This document shows positions 42,662 through 54,589 of a stretch of DNA of 64,000 nucleotides, in pieces. Source of the DNA: Zea mays (taxonomy: Eukaryota; Streptophyta; Magnoliopsida; Poales; Poaceae); assembly GCF_902167145.1 (NCBI RefSeq), contig NC_050097.1, forward strand, positions 43,012,095 to 43,076,094, in the 5' to 3' direction. How positions within the stretch are numbered: position 1 is the stretch's first letter; each line of letters opens with the position of its first letter. Below the pieces are notes generated by a model. It did not search any database. It saw only the letters and a list, made by a program, of their open reading frames with translations, and was not told the DNA's origin. The translations under genes were made by a program, and so were the position numbers.

Positions 42662-43038
42662 TAAAACACTTTGCAGACTTGCCAGTGACAGCCATGAAGT
42701 GCTGCTGTTGCGGTGTTGCCTGTAGCCCGGCCATACTGCGAACCCACGGGCCACGGTCGCGCACTGTCGTTTCGCGCCAAGACCCAGGAGTGTGGTGGCG
42801 ACTAGCCCACGGACTTTCCAACCAGCACTGTTGGATCTTAGCCTCTTAGGCCCATTTCGTGGAACGGCGCAGCCTTTTGTCATTCTCGTAGTACGCCACA
42901 GAGCGGCCCATTCACCGAGAGAGAGTCCAACGCAAAACTCAGACAACTCTTCTTTCTTCTCTGCCCAATCCAAAAAAAAAGTCAACGGGACCACGGGCAC
43001 TTGGAAAAGAGAAATTTGAATTTTGGAAACTCTATCAA
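42662..43038. other. Short intergenic stretch, possible orphan promoter
   Basis: No gene. Around 42845-42925 the words aggcccatttcg and cggcccattc occur; GGCCCA is the site II/UP1-type motif of plant housekeeping promoters. A pyrimidine-rich tract (cttctttcttctctgccc) follows at about 42950. No coding exon is visible downstream before the transposons. Confidence 0.3.
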
Positions 43039-43294
43039 GGTGTTTGGTTTTCTAGAGACTTATGTTTGACATTTAGGAATTACCAAACACAAGTACTAAA
43101 ATAAAGATAATCCATCTTTTAATCCTGTTGACGCCTTTTCGGAGCGCCAATCACTCAACAAGAACCGGCGGCGGTGCTCTCTGGTCAGGCACGGACGGTC
43201 CACGGTACAGGGCCGGACGGTCCGCGACCTGGTGCGAGGCGTGGCGGTGCTCTCTGCACAAGAGCGGACGGTCCGCGCGCAGGGGCCGGACGGT

Positions 43295-44671
43295 CCGAAT
43301 TTTTTGCACTTTTGCCCTTTCTCAGAAAAAAAATCACGTTTAGACCCTAAAAAATTTTAATGTCAATTTTGGACCCTAAAAAATCACCTATGGCGTCGAG
43401 CTGTGTTACCTGGCGCCGAGGTACCTATTGCGCTGGCACAACCCAGACGCCGTGGCGCCGATGTGGCACCGAGCTCGACGCCACAGATCTTGGCGCCGAG
43501 CTCGGTTGTCTATGTCCGTCATGCGGTGCGCCTGCTCGGCAGTCGGCAGTCTGCTCTGCAGTGGAGTAGGGCCAGGACGTGACCTGTGCCTGCACGAAGC
43601 ACGGGAGGTGCGGGGATCTATGGCCGAGGTCAGAGGTATACAAACTGTAGGCAGTACTAAACTACTACTAGTCGTAGCAGATAAGGTCGTGGCCTGGCCT
43701 TAGCTTTAGCGGGGGATCTAGCGAGCGCCGGTGCATCTCCTCTCTTGCTGCCGTGTGTGGTGCGCCGCAGCCGGCGTCCGTAACGGACGGATGGTATGTG
43801 GTAGCTGGGTTGGGTGCATGCATGCTGTGCAGTGCTGCGCGTGGATAAAGGTTGGAGTGGCAGCATTTAGTACGTGCCTGCTACGCATCATTGTGATCCT
43901 GACCGACTGACTCCAGGGTCAATGGATTTTGACATCAGTTTTTTTACCACCGTGAGGGCTAAAGAATGTTTGACAGCCAATTTATATACTTCATTCATTT
44001 ATATAAATTCATTTACATAAATTTGGATGCACACATTTATATATTTCATTTATTTTGGAATGCTATATTTAAATTCCTTGACATATTTACTATTTTATAA
44101 CAATTAAATAAATTAGTAGATATCTAATAGTAGTAAATGTGGTCAAAGCTTGACGTACCAATAACTGCCACTCCATACTTTATGTAATAGTAGTAGTGTA
44201 GTACTACCTACTGCATATAGTATTGTACACCTCTGAAAACCCGTCAGCCTGGCTATGGATTCGTGCACCTCCAGTGCTCCGTGCAAGCACATGTCGCGTC
44301 CCTGCTCCACTCTACTGCAGAGCAAACTGCCGAGCACAAGCCACGTCCTGGCCCTGCTCCACTCCACTCCACTGCAGAGCAGACTGCCGACCAGCGCACC
44401 GCGCAAGCGAATGCATTTTAGAAAAGGACAGGCTTAGACAACCGAGCTCGGCGTCAAGATCTGTGGCGCCGAGCTTGGTGCCACGTCAGCTCCACGGCGT
44501 CTGGGTTGTGCCAGCGTAACAGGTACCTCGGCGCCATAACCTATGGCGCCGAGCTGTGTTACCTCGGCGCCATAGGCTATCGCGCCGAGCAAAGGTCCAA
44601 AAGTGTCATTAAAATTTTCTAGGGTCCAAACGTGTTTTTTTCCGAGGAAGGACCAAATGCAAAAAATTTGA
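43295..44671. mobile_element. Mutator-like element with long terminal inverted repeats
   Basis: 1377 bp bounded by ccggacggt on both sides (43286-43294, 44672-44680), a 9-bp duplication; because the target is itself palindromic the exact edges could shift by up to 3 bp. Left end ...aattttttgcacttttg, right end (inverted) ...aattttttgcatttgg. The arms stay similar for roughly 400 bp, to about 43700 and 44160, and include repeated ggcgccgag words. A central AT-rich part of about 450 bp has no gene. Arm length and 9-bp duplication point to Mutator type (non-autonomous). Confidence 0.8.
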
Positions 44672-44804
44672 CCGGACGGTCCGCGACCTGGTGCAAGGCT
44701 AGGGCTCCTGCCTGACGGCCGGACGGTCCGCGCGTACGCATGGGCGACGGAAGATCGCCGGCGGCGCCTAGATCTCACTCCCGGGAGGGACCCCGTCGGG
44801 GAGG

Positions 44805-46038
44805 TGAGAGCACCTAGAGGGGGGTGAATAGGTAATCCTGTGAAACTTGAAAACTTAAGCCACAAAAACTTGGTTAATCATTAGCACAATAATTGCCAAG
44901 TGGCTAGATAGGAATCCTCAACAAAACACAATAACCAACAAGGATCAATCACAGAGATGGCACGGTGGTTATCCCGTGGTTCGGCCAAGACCAACGCTTG
45001 CCTACTCCACGTTGTGGCGTCCCAACGGACGAGGGTTGCAATCAACCCCTCTCAAGCGGTATAAAGACCCACTTGAATACCACGGTGTTTTGCTTGCTTT
45101 TTCTCAATCCCGTTTGCGAGGAATCTCCACAACTTGGAGCCTCTCGCCCTTACACTTGAAATTCACAAAGAACACGGAGCAAGGGAGGGATTAGCAACGC
45201 ACACAAGACACAATAAACAGAGTGTCAACACGCACACAAGTCGCAACAAGAGCTCGCAACACAACTCAATGAGTTCACAACTCCACTAGAGCTCTATATG
45301 CTATCACAATGAAAAGAATGCGCGAAATCGATGTCTTGGTGCTTAGGAATGTTGTAGGAATGCTTGGTGTACTTCTCCATGCGCCTAGGGGTCCCTTTTA
45401 TAGCCCCAAGGCAGCTAGGAGCCGTTGAGTGCAATCTAGGAAGGCTGATCTTGCCTTCTGTCGACTGGCGCACCGGACAGTCTGGTGCACACCGGACACT
45501 GTCCGGTGCCCGATTTCTTTCCAAAAAATGACGCAGTCGACCGTTGGCAGCCTGAGAGCCGTTGGCGCACCGGACATGTCCGGTGCACACCGGACAGACC
45601 GGTGCCCCCTTCTAGCCGTTGGCTCGGCCACGTGTCCCGCGCAGATCGCGCGGCCGACCGTTGGCTCACCGGACAGTCCGGTGCACACCGGACAGTCCGG
45701 TGAATTATAGTCGTACGTCGCCGGTGAATTCCCGATAGCGGCCACTTCGCTCGAGCCATCCTGGCGCACCGGACACTGTCCGGTGCACCACCGGACACTG
45801 TCTGGTGCTCCCAGACTCAACAGAGTCTTGGCTGCTCGAGCCAAGACATTTACAATTGGATTTTTCCTGTTTCCAGCACTTAGACACAATACATTAGTCC
45901 ATAAAACAATGTACTAAGTCTGAGAAACATACCTTTATCCTTGATTTGTACTTTGTCCACCTTTTTACACTTAGGCACTTGTGTTGGACACTAAATCACC
46001 AAAATACTTAGAAATGGCCCAAGGCACATTTCCCTTTC
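44805..46038 (-). repeat. 3' LTR of Copia element D
   Basis: 1234 bp. TATAAAAG on the minus strand at 45395-45402. CACCGGACAC-TGTCCGGTG-type palindromes at about 45470-45515, 45570-45605, 45668-45705 and 45765-45810. Confidence 0.95.
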
Positions 46039-46827
46039 AATCTCCCCCTTTTTGGTGATTTATGCCAACACAATATAAAGCAAGTAGAACAAATACAAAA
46101 TCAATTCAAATAAGAACTCAAATTGTTTTGATTCAAATTTGACATATATGGATCACTCTTTGCCACCACTTGGTTTGTTTTTGCAAATCAAACTCAAATT
46201 TCTATCTCTAAGTCAAACACACATGTTAAGACATAAAGAGAGTCATTCCAAGAGAAATTGATTCAAGATTTCAAAAACTCCCCGTTTTTTTCATAATCAA
46301 CACTTCTCCCCACAAGAAGCCATCTTTTTACAAGAGAGACAATAAAAAGTTTTGACACACCAAAAGCTCTATTCTACTATTTTCAAAATTTCTCAAGTGG
46401 TAGCTGATCCATCTATTGCTTTGGCCTTTATTTTCTCCCCCTTTGGCATCAAGCACCAAAACGGGATCAATCTTGGCCCTTTAACCCCATTGCCTCACCC
46501 AAAATCTTCAAATAAGAACACAAAGGCAATAAGAGTATAAAGACGAACTTGGAAAAGTTACTCTTTTCATCGGAGTGCAGTGGAAGTCTTGCATGGTCCA
46601 AGTCCACCTTTTCCCTTTCAATTCTCCTTGGAGACTAAAACAACCAAACTCAAGTACATGGTTAGTCTCAAAGGGTCAAGTTGTAGCACAGCTCCCCCTA
46701 AATATGTACATCACTTGCACACAGGACTTGTGAGGTCCAGGGAGTGTTTATACAACTTGAGCACCACAATAAGCAACAACATGCAGAATGAACATGATCA
46801 AAAGCATAAACACATGTATGCTACATT
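46039..46827 (-). other. 3' non-coding region and polypurine tract of element D
   Basis: No gene on either strand. The tract next to the LTR reads AAAAAGGGGGAGAT on the minus strand (46039-46052). A second gggggaga-like word lies near 46440. Confidence 0.8.
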
Positions 46828-49800
46828 TCAATCCAAGTTCCGCGAATCTAAGATATTGAGCTCACTACGCAGCCTGCAAAAGGTCTTCTCATCTAGAGGC
46901 TTGGTAAAGATATCGGCTAGCTGGTTCTCGGAGCTAACATGAAACACTTCGATATCCCCCTTTTGCTGGTGGTCTCTCAAAAAGTGATGCCGGATGTCAA
47001 TGTGCTTTGTGCGGCTGTGCTCAACAGGATTTTCCGCTATGCGGATAGCACTCTCATTGTCACATAGGAGTGGGACTTTGCTCAGATTGTAGCCAAAGTC
47101 CTGGAGGGTTTGCCTCATCCAAAGTAGTTGCGCGCAACACTGTCCTGCGGCAACATACTCGGCCTCAGCGGTGGATAGGGCAACGGAAGTTTGTTTCTTA
47201 GAGTTCCATGACACCAGGGACCTTCCTAAGAATTGGCACGTCCCCGATGTACTCTTCCTATCGACCTTACATCCAGCATAGTCGGAATCTGAGTACCCAA
47301 TCAAGTCAAAGTTAGACCCCTTTGGATACCAGATCCCGAAGCAAAGCGTAGCGACTAAATATCGAAGAATTCGCTTCACAGCCACTAAGTGACACTCCTT
47401 AGGATCGGATTGAAATCTAGCACACATGCATACGCTAAGCATAATATTCGGTCTACTAGCACATAAATAAAGCAAAGAACCTATCATGGACCGATATGCT
47501 TTTTGATCAACGGACTTACCTCCTTTGTTGAGGTCGGTGTGTCCGTCAGTTCTCATCGGCGTCTTTGCGGGCTTGGCGTCCTTCATCCCAAACCGCTTTA
47601 GCAAGTCTTGCGTGTACTTCGTTTGGGAGATGAAAGTGCCGTCCTTGAGTTGCTTCACTTGGAACCCAAGGAAGTAGTTCAACTCGCCCATCATCGACAT
47701 CTCGAATTTCTGCGTCATAACCATGCTAAACTCTTCACAAGACTTTTGATTAGTAGAACCAAATATTATGTCATCGACATAAATTTGGCACACAAAAAGA
47801 TCACCATCGCAAGTCTTAGTAAAAAGAGTTGGATCGGCTTTCCCAACCTTGAAAGCATTAGCAATTAAAAAGTCTCTAAGGCATTCATACCATGCTCTTG
47901 GGGCTTGCTTAAGTCCATAGAGTGCCTTAGAGAGCTTACACACGTGGTCGGGGTACCGTTCATCCTCGAAGCCGGGGGGTTGCTCCACATACACCTCCTC
48001 CTTGATTGGCCCGTTGAGGAAAGCGCTCTTCACATCCATTTGGTACAACCTGAAAGAATGGTGAGCAGCATATGCTAGCAAGATACGAATTGATTCTAGC
48101 CTAGCCACAGGAGCAAAAGTCTCCTCAAAGTCCAAACCTACGACTTGGGCATAACCTTTTGCCACAAGTCGAGCATTGTTCCTCGTCACCACCCCGTGCT
48201 CGTCCTGTTTGTTGCGGAACACCCACTTGGTTCCCACAACGTTTTGCTTGGGACGAGGCACCAGTGTCCAAACTTCATTGCGCTTGAAATTATTGAGTTC
48301 CTCCTGCATGGCCAACACCCAGTCCGGATCTAGCAAGGCCTCTTCTACCCTGAAAGGCTCAATAGAAGAGACAAAGGAGTAATGCTCACAAAAATTAACT
48401 AATCTTGAATGAGTAGTTACTCCCTTGCTAATATCACCCAAAATTTGATCGACGGGATGATCCCTTTGGATCGTCGCTCGAACTTGGGTTGGAGGTGCCT
48501 GAGGTGCTTCTTCCTCTTCAATTTGAACATCCTGTGCTCCCCCTTGTTCATGCGCCTCCACTTGAGGTACCTGTTCGTCATCTTGGGTTGGGGGATGCAC
48601 CATAGTTGAGGAAGACGGTTGATCTTGCTCCAATTGTTCCTGAGGCCGTACATCTCCAATCGCCATGGTGCGTATCGCAGTCGTTGGAACGTCTTCTTCA
48701 TCTACATCATCAAGATCAACAACTTGCTCTCTTGGAGAGCCATTAGTCTCATCAAATACAACGTCGCTAGGGACTTCAACCAAACCCGATGATTTGTTGA
48801 AGACCCTATACGCCTTTGTATTTGAATCATAACCTAATAAAAACCCTTCTACAACTTTGGGAGCAAATTTAGAAGTTCTACCTCTCTTCACAAGAATATA
48901 ACACTTGCTCCCAAATACACGAAAATAAGATACATTGGGTTTGTTACCAGTCAGCAGCTCATATGAAGTCTTCTTGAGGAGGCGGTGAAGGTAGACCCGG
49001 TTGATGGCGTGGCAAGCCGTGTTTACGGCTTCCGACCAAAAGCGCTCGGGGGTCTTGAACTCTCCAAGCATCGTCCTCGCCATATCGATTAGCGTCCTGT
49101 TCTTCCTCTCTACCACACCATTTTGCTGTGGTGTGTAGGGAGCGGAGAACTCGTGCTTGATTCCTTCCTCCTCAAGGTACTCCTCCACTTGAAGGTTCTT
49201 GAACTCGGACCCGTTGTCGCTCCTTATCTTCTTCACCTTGAGCTCAAACTCATTTTGAGCTCTCCTTAGGAAGCGCTTGAGGGTCCCTTGGGTTTCAGAC
49301 TTATCCTGCAAAAAGAACACCCAAGTGAAGCGGGAAAAGTCATCAACGATAACTAGACCATACTTACTTCCTCCTATGCTTAGATAGGCGACGGGTCCGA
49401 AGAGGTCCATATGTAGCAGCTCCAGGGGTCTTGATGTGGTCATCACATTCTTGCTGTGATGCGCTCCTCCCACTTGTTTACCTGATTGACAAGCTGCACA
49501 AGGTCTATTTTTTTCGAATTGCACGTTAGTCAAACCTATCACGTGTTCTCCCTTTAGAAGCTTGTGAAGGTTCTTCATCCCCACATGTGCTAAGCGGTGA
49601 TGCCACAGCCAGCCCATGCTAGTCTTAGCAATTAAGCATGCATCTAGACCGGCCTCCTCTTTTGCAAAATCAACTAAATAAAGTTTGTCGTCTAGTACAC
49701 CCTTAAAAGCTAGTGAACCATCACATCTTCTAAAGACAGACACATCTACATTTGTAAATAGACAATTATATCCCATATTACATAATTGACTAACAGATAG

Positions 49801-50085
49801 TAAATTATATCCAAGAGACTCAACTAAAAACACATTAGAGATAGAGTGCTCATTAGATATTGCAATCTTGCCTAAACCTTTCACCTTGCCTTGGTTCCCA
49901 TCACCGAATATGATTGAATCTTGGGAATCCTTATTCTTGACGTAGGAGGTGAACATCTTCTTTTCCCCCGTCATATGGTTCGTGCATCCGCTGTCGATAA
50001 TCCAGCTTGAACCCCCGGATGCATAAACCTGCAAGGCAAATTTAGGCTTGGGTCTTAGGTACCCAACTCTTGTTGGGTCCTTCAA
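46828..50085 (-). CDS. Pol of Copia element D: protease, integrase, RT, RNase H
   Basis: An open frame of 1085 codons, one base ahead of gag and overlapping its last 44 bases. There is no ATG before the protease; the first codon of the stretch is TTG, so it is probably made as a Gag-Pol fusion or from a processed RNA. In order: protease ([13 protein letters not shown] near 50000), integrase zinc region (HHRLAHVG...CAACQ), integrase core ([16 protein letters not shown]), RT ([27 protein letters not shown]), RNase H ([15 protein letters not shown]) and the closing [12 protein letters not shown] block. All catalytic motifs I can recognise are present. This is the best-preserved pol in the window and may supply enzymes in trans to defective relatives if expressed. 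Confidence 0.92.
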   Translation of the reverse strand: MKDPTRVGYLRPKPKFALQVYASGGSSWIIDSGCTNHMTGEKKMFTSYVKNKDSQDSIIFGDGNQGKVKGLGKIAISNEHSISNVFLVESLGYNLLSVSQLCNMGYNCLFTNVDVSVFRRCDGSLAFKGVLDDKLYLVDFAKEEAGLDACLIAKTSMGWLWHHRLAHVGMKNLHKLLKGEHVIGLTNVQFEKNRPCAACQSGKQVGGAHHSKNVMTTSRPLELLHMDLFGPVAYLSIGGSKYGLVIVDDFSRFTWVFFLQDKSETQGTLKRFLRRAQNEFELKVKKIRSDNGSEFKNLQVEEYLEEEGIKHEFSAPYTPQQNGVVERKNRTLIDMARTMLGEFKTPERFWSEAVNTACHAINRVYLHRLLKKTSYELLTGNKPNVSYFRVFGSKCYILVKRGRTSKFAPKVVEGFLLGYDSNTKAYRVFNKSSGLVEVPSDVVFDETNGSPREQVVDLDDVDEEDVPTTAIRTMAIGDVRPQEQLEQDQPSSSTMVHPPTQDDEQVPQVEAHEQGGAQDVQIEEEEAPQAPPTQVRATIQRDHPVDQILGDISKGVTTHSRLVNFCEHYSFVSSIEPFRVEEALLDPDWVLAMQEELNNFKRNEVWTLVPRPKQNVVGTKWVFRNKQDEHGVVTRNNARLVAKGYAQVVGLDFEETFAPVARLESIRILLAYAAHHSFRLYQMDVKSAFLNGPIKEEVYVEQPPGFEDERYPDHVCKLSKALYGLKQAPRAWYECLRDFLIANAFKVGKADPTLFTKTCDGDLFVCQIYVDDIIFGSTNQKSCEEFSMVMTQKFEMSMMGELNYFLGFQVKQLKDGTFISQTKYTQDLLKRFGMKDAKPAKTPMRTDGHTDLNKGGKSVDQKAYRSMIGSLLYLCASRPNIMLSVCMCARFQSDPKECHLVAVKRILRYLVATLCFGIWYPKGSNFDLIGYSDSDYAGCKVDRKSTSGTCQFLGRSLVSWNSKKQTSVALSTAEAEYVAAGQCCAQLLWMRQTLQDFGYNLSKVPLLCDNESAIRIAENPVEHSRTKHIDIRHHFLRDHQQKGDIEVFHVSSENQLADIFTKPLDEKTFCRLRSELNILDSRNLD

Positions 50086-52398
50086 GGTTAGTTACAATTG
50101 CCTTAGGGACCCAAATGCAAGTTTTATCACCCTTGCACTTTGCCCCTAATTTCCTAGCAACTATCTTCCTATCTTTTCTACAAATAGCAAAAGAAGCATT
50201 TAAAGCATGATAAATTGTAGATGGTTCATTAATTTTCCTATGAACATTAGCAACATTTCTCCTAGGCATATTGTGAACAACATTTTTCCTACCAACATTT
50301 CTATCATGCACATAGGAAGAACTAGAAGCAAACATGGCATGAGAATCAAAAGCATCATATGCATTATAACTTCTATATGCATTTCTGTATTGTCTCTTGT
50401 CATGATACATAAAAGCATGGTTCTTTTTAGCACTACTAGCCATAGGGGCCTTCCCTTTCTCCTTGGTGGAGATGGGAGCCTTATGGCTTGTTAAGTCCTT
50501 GGCTTCCCTCTTGAAGCCAAGTCCATCCTTAATTGAGGGGTGTCTACCAATCGTGTAGGCATCCCTTGCAAATTTTAGCTTATCGAAATCACTTTTGCTA
50601 GTCTTAAGTTGGTCATTAAGACTAGCTACTTCATCATTTAATCTAGAAATTGCAACTAGGTGTTTACTACAAGCATCAATATCAAAATCCTTACACCTAG
50701 TACAAATTATAACATGTTCTACACAAGAATTAGATTTATTTGCTACTTCTAATTTAGCATTTAAATCATTGTTAACACCTTGTAAAGTAGAAATGGTTTC
50801 ATGACAAGTAGATAGTTCATAAGAAAGCATTTCATTTCTTTTAACTTCTAAAGCATAGGATTTTTGTGCCTCTATAAATTTATCATGTTCATCATATAAC
50901 AAATCCTCTTGCTTTTCTAAAAGCCTATCCTTTTCATTCAAGGCATCAATCAATTCATTGATTTTATCAATTTTATTTCTATCCAATCCCTTGAACAAGC
51001 TAGAGTAATCTATTTCATCCTCATCACTAGATTCGTCCTCACTTGAAGAAGCATAAGTAGAGTTTCGAGTACATACCTTCTTCTCCCTTGCCATAAGGCA
51101 TGTGTGACGCTCGTTGGGGAAGAGGGATGACTTGTTGAAGGCGGTGGCGGCGAGTCCTTCATTGTCGGAGTCGGACGAAGAGCAATCCGAATCCCACTCC
51201 TTGCCAAGATGTGCCTCGCCCTTTGCCTTCTTATAGTTCTTCTTTTTCTCCCTCTTGATCCCTTGATCCTGATCACTATCATTGTCGGGACAGTTAGCAA
51301 TAAAATGACCAAGCTTACCACATTTGAAGCATGAGCGCTTCCCCTTTGTCTTGGTCTTGCTTGGTTGCCCCTTGCGACCCTTTAGCGCCGTCTTGAATCT
51401 TTTGATGATAAGGGTCATTTCTTCATCATTAAGTCCGGCCGCCTCAATTTGTGCTACCTTGCTAGGTAGCGCCTCCTTGCTTCTTGTTGCCTTGAGAGCA
51501 AGGGGTTGAGGCTCGTTGATTGGACCATTCAATGCGTCGTCCACGTACCTTGCCTCCTTGATCATCATTCGCCCGCTTACGAATTTTACAAGGACTTCTT
51601 CGGGCGACATTTTGGTGTACCTGGGATTCTCACGAATATTATTCACCAAATGAGGATCAAGAACGGTAAAGGACCTTAGCATCAGTCGGACGACGTCATG
51701 GTCCGTCCATCGCGTGCTTCCGTAGCTCCTTATTTTGTTGATAAGGGTCTTGAGCCGGTTGTATGTTTGGGTTGGCTCCTCGCCCCTTATCATCGCGAAT
51801 CGTCCAAGCTCGCCCTCCACCAACTCCATCTTGGTGAGCAAGGTGACGTCGTTCCCCTCATGAGAAATCTTGAGGGTGTGTGGTATTCATCCCTGCACAA
51901 TGAAGCTAGAAGAACAGTAGTAGCTTGTGCATTCTTATGAATTTGCTCATTAATGAACATGGGACTATCCGTACTATCAAAGTGCATTCCACTCTCTACA
52001 ATCTCCCATATACTAGGATGGAGAGAGAACAAGTGACTACGCATTTTGTGACTCCAAAATCCATAGTCCTCTCCATCAAAATGAGGAGGTTTACCAAGTG
52101 GAATAGATAATAAATGAGCATTTGCACTTTGAGGAATACGCGAATAATCGAAAGAAAAGTTCGAGTTAACCGTCTTTCGTTTGCCGTAGTCGTTGTCGTC
52201 GTTGTCCTTGTGGGAAGAAGTGGACTCATCACTGTCGTCGTAGTAGACGATCTCCTTAATGCGCATTGTCTTCTTCTTCTTCCCATCTTTTCGAATATGG
52301 CCCGAGCCCGAGTCGGTAGGCTTGTCATCCTTCGGCTCGTTGACGAAAGATTCCTTCTCTTTATCATTGATCACGATACCCTTCCCCTTAGGATCCAT
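50042..52398 (-). pseudogene. Gag of Copia element D, internal deletion
   Basis: The ATG at 52398 lies 36 bp after the primer site. The first part (to about 51880) carries the acidic N-terminus and the beginning of the gag domain (LGKPPHFDGEDYGFWSHKM). Near 51870-51890 the frame changes: by comparison with Opie-like gag roughly 50 bp, the stretch after RDEYH, are missing. The second part continues from about 51870 to 50042 with the rest of the gag domain (ELGRFAMIRGEEPTQTYNRL), an intact CCHC knuckle (CFKCGKLGHFIANC), acidic Ser clusters and a coiled coil. The deletion truncates Gag early. Confidence 0.88.
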
Positions 52399-52433
52399 CT
52401 CTTCGGGCGGTTAGTCCCTTTGTGAAGAGAACG

Positions 52434-52446
52434 GCTCTGATACCAA
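52434..52446 (-). other. Primer binding site (tRNA-iMet) of element D
   Basis: TTGGTATCAGAGC on the minus strand, one base inside the 5' LTR edge at 52448. Identical to the canonical plant Copia site. Confidence 0.92.
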
Positions 52447-52447
52447 T

Positions 52448-53642
52448 TGAGAGCACCTAGAGGGGGGTGAATAGGTGATCCTGTGAAACTTGAAAACTTA
52501 AGCCACAAAAACTTGGTTAATCATTAGCACAATAATTGCCAAGTGGCTAGATAGGAATCCTCAACAAAACACAATAACCAACAAGGATCAATCACAGAGA
52601 TGGCACGGTGGTTATCCCGTGGTTCGGCCAAGACCAACGCTTGCCTACTCCACGTTGTGGCGTCCCAACGGACGAGGGTTGCAATCAACCCCTCTCAAGC
52701 GGTCCAAAGACCCACTTGAATACCATGGTGTTTTGCTTGCTTTTTCTCAATCCCGTTTGCGAGGAATCTCCACAACTTGGAGCCTCTCGCCCTTACACTT
52801 GAAATTCACAAAGAACACGGAGCAAGGGAGGGATTAGCAACGCACACAAGACACAATAAACAGAGTGTCAACACGCACACAAGTCGCAACAAGAGCTCGC
52901 AACACAACTCAATGAGTTCACAACTCCACTAGAGCTCTATATGCTATCACAATGAAAAGAATGCGCGAAATCGATGTCTTGGTGCTTAGGAATGTTGTAG
53001 GAATGCTTGGTGTACTCCTCCATGCGCCTAGGGGTCCCTTTTATAGCCCCAAGGTAGCTAGGAGCCGTTGAGTGCAATCTAGGAAGGCTGATCTTGCCTT
53101 CTGTCGACTGGCGCACCGGACAGTCCGGTGCACACCGGACACTGTCCGGTGCCCGATTTCTTTCCAAAAAATGACGCAGTCGACCGTTGGCAGCCTGAGA
53201 GCCGTTGGCGCACCGGACATGTCCGGTGCACACCGGACAGACCGGTGCCCCCTTCTAGCCGTTGGCTCGGCCACGTGTCCCGCGCAGATCGCGCGGCCGA
53301 CCATTGGCCCTGCCGACCGTTGGCTCACCGGACAGTCCGGTGCACACCGGACAGTCCGGTGAATTATAGCCGTACGTCGCCGGTGAATTCCCGAGAGCGG
53401 CCACTTCGCTCGAGCCATCCTGGCGCACCGGACACTGCTCGAGCCAAGACATTTACAATTGGATTTTTCCTGTTTCCAGCACTTAGACACAATACATTAG
53501 TCCATAAAACAATGTACTAAGTCTGAGAAACATACCTTTATCCTTGATTTGTACTTTGTCCACCTTTTTACACTTAGGCACTTGTGTTGGACACTAAATC
53601 ACCAAAATACTTAGAAATGGCCCAAGGCACATTTCCCTTTCA
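52448..53642 (-). repeat. 5' LTR of Copia element D
   Basis: 1195 bp. Compared with the other LTR it lacks about 60 bp of palindrome-rich DNA near 53435 and has a 16-bp duplication near 53300 (gccgaccattggccct). TATAAAAG on the minus strand at 53038-53045. Confidence 0.95.
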
Positions 53643-54021
53643 GGAGGAGAGATCCTAGGAGTTGTCTAGGCTCGGGTAGACCGACCTAAACTCCTCTAAT
53701 CGACGTAGAGTCGAAGAGAGGCGGAGAATTTGGAGATTGAGAGGCTAAACTAGAACTAGACTAGAACTACTCCTAATTGCATAAGATAAAAACGAGAAAT
53801 AGACTTGATTTGATCGATTGGTGGGGGCTCAATCGGCCGTAGCCCTTCATCTATATAAAGGGGGAGGTCTGGATCCGCTTCCAACTGATTTCCGAGTCAA
53901 TCCCGCGGTTTTAGGTAACAAATCCCGCGAGAAACTAGGAACCCTAACTGACTCTGCGCACACGCGGACCGTCCGCGCCATCATCGTGGACTGTCCGCGC
54001 TGCTCTTTTTGGTCTCCAACA

Positions 54022-54589
54022 TATGCCCCCCTGCCTTTTGGTGAAGGTTGACGAACCAAAAGCATATGAACTAAACCTGATGTAAGTCACCGACTTTTCA
54101 ATATGGAGATCATTCAATAAAGCATCAATATAAAGGCCGTTTCGGATTTTATCTTTCTCGGCCATGACCATTTGATCAATGGATCAAAAGGAATAGAATG
54201 GAGGTGCCCCCCAGCCTAGATAGACAAAGGGACTATACATATACCATGGATTCATCATCGTACCATTTCATGTTTGAACATGATAATATACCGGCGATGA
54301 GTAAACGGGTGGAAAGTACCTTGGTCTCATAGGATGAATAGGCGATGCTTGTTGTGTCGCCTTTCGAGCCGTTTTGTTTACCCGTTTTGTTTTAGCAGGT
54401 TACCGAGGTTTCTTCGTTGACCGATCACGTAGAACGGTCTTCTTGCTAGTATTCTTGGAGAGCAACTGATCAAAAGTAGAGTCAGTTTTGATCAACCGAC
54501 CATATGTGCTTTGCCGTTGCGTCTCTTTCCCTTTTAAGGCTTTGTGTGGAGGCTGACGCCTTTGGCCATAGGCGGATTGTCCGGCAGAG
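54022..54589 (-). other. 3' part of element E after gag
   Basis: A 128-codon frame on the minus strand (54400-54786, Lys/Arg-rich) overlaps the end of gag in another phase. It looks like the original gag C-terminus, now separated by a frameshift near 54590. The rest is non-coding, ending in the purine tract beside the LTR. Confidence 0.5.

Larger units (their letters stand above)
44805..53642 (-). mobile_element. Ji-like Copia (Sirevirus) element D, nearly intact
   Basis: 8838 bp, minus strand, inside an LTR of element E; GGAGG duplicated at 44800-44804 and 53643-53647. Its LTR starts TGAAAGGGAAATGTGCC, which I associate with the maize Ji family. Order on the minus strand: LTR, iMet primer site, gag, overlapping pol, 3' non-coding part with purine tract, LTR. 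Pol is open throughout; the visible lesion is a small deletion with frameshift in gag. Confidence 0.93.
43126..54021 (-). repeat. 3' LTR of element E, split by a MULE and Copia element D
   Basis: The pieces 43126-43294, 44681-44804 and 53648-54021 join into one LTR of about 670 bp that matches 56980-57683. Its inner edge ...ctccaaca at 54021 is followed by tatgccccccctgcc-like sequence, a polypurine tract when read on the minus strand. Confidence 0.9.
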
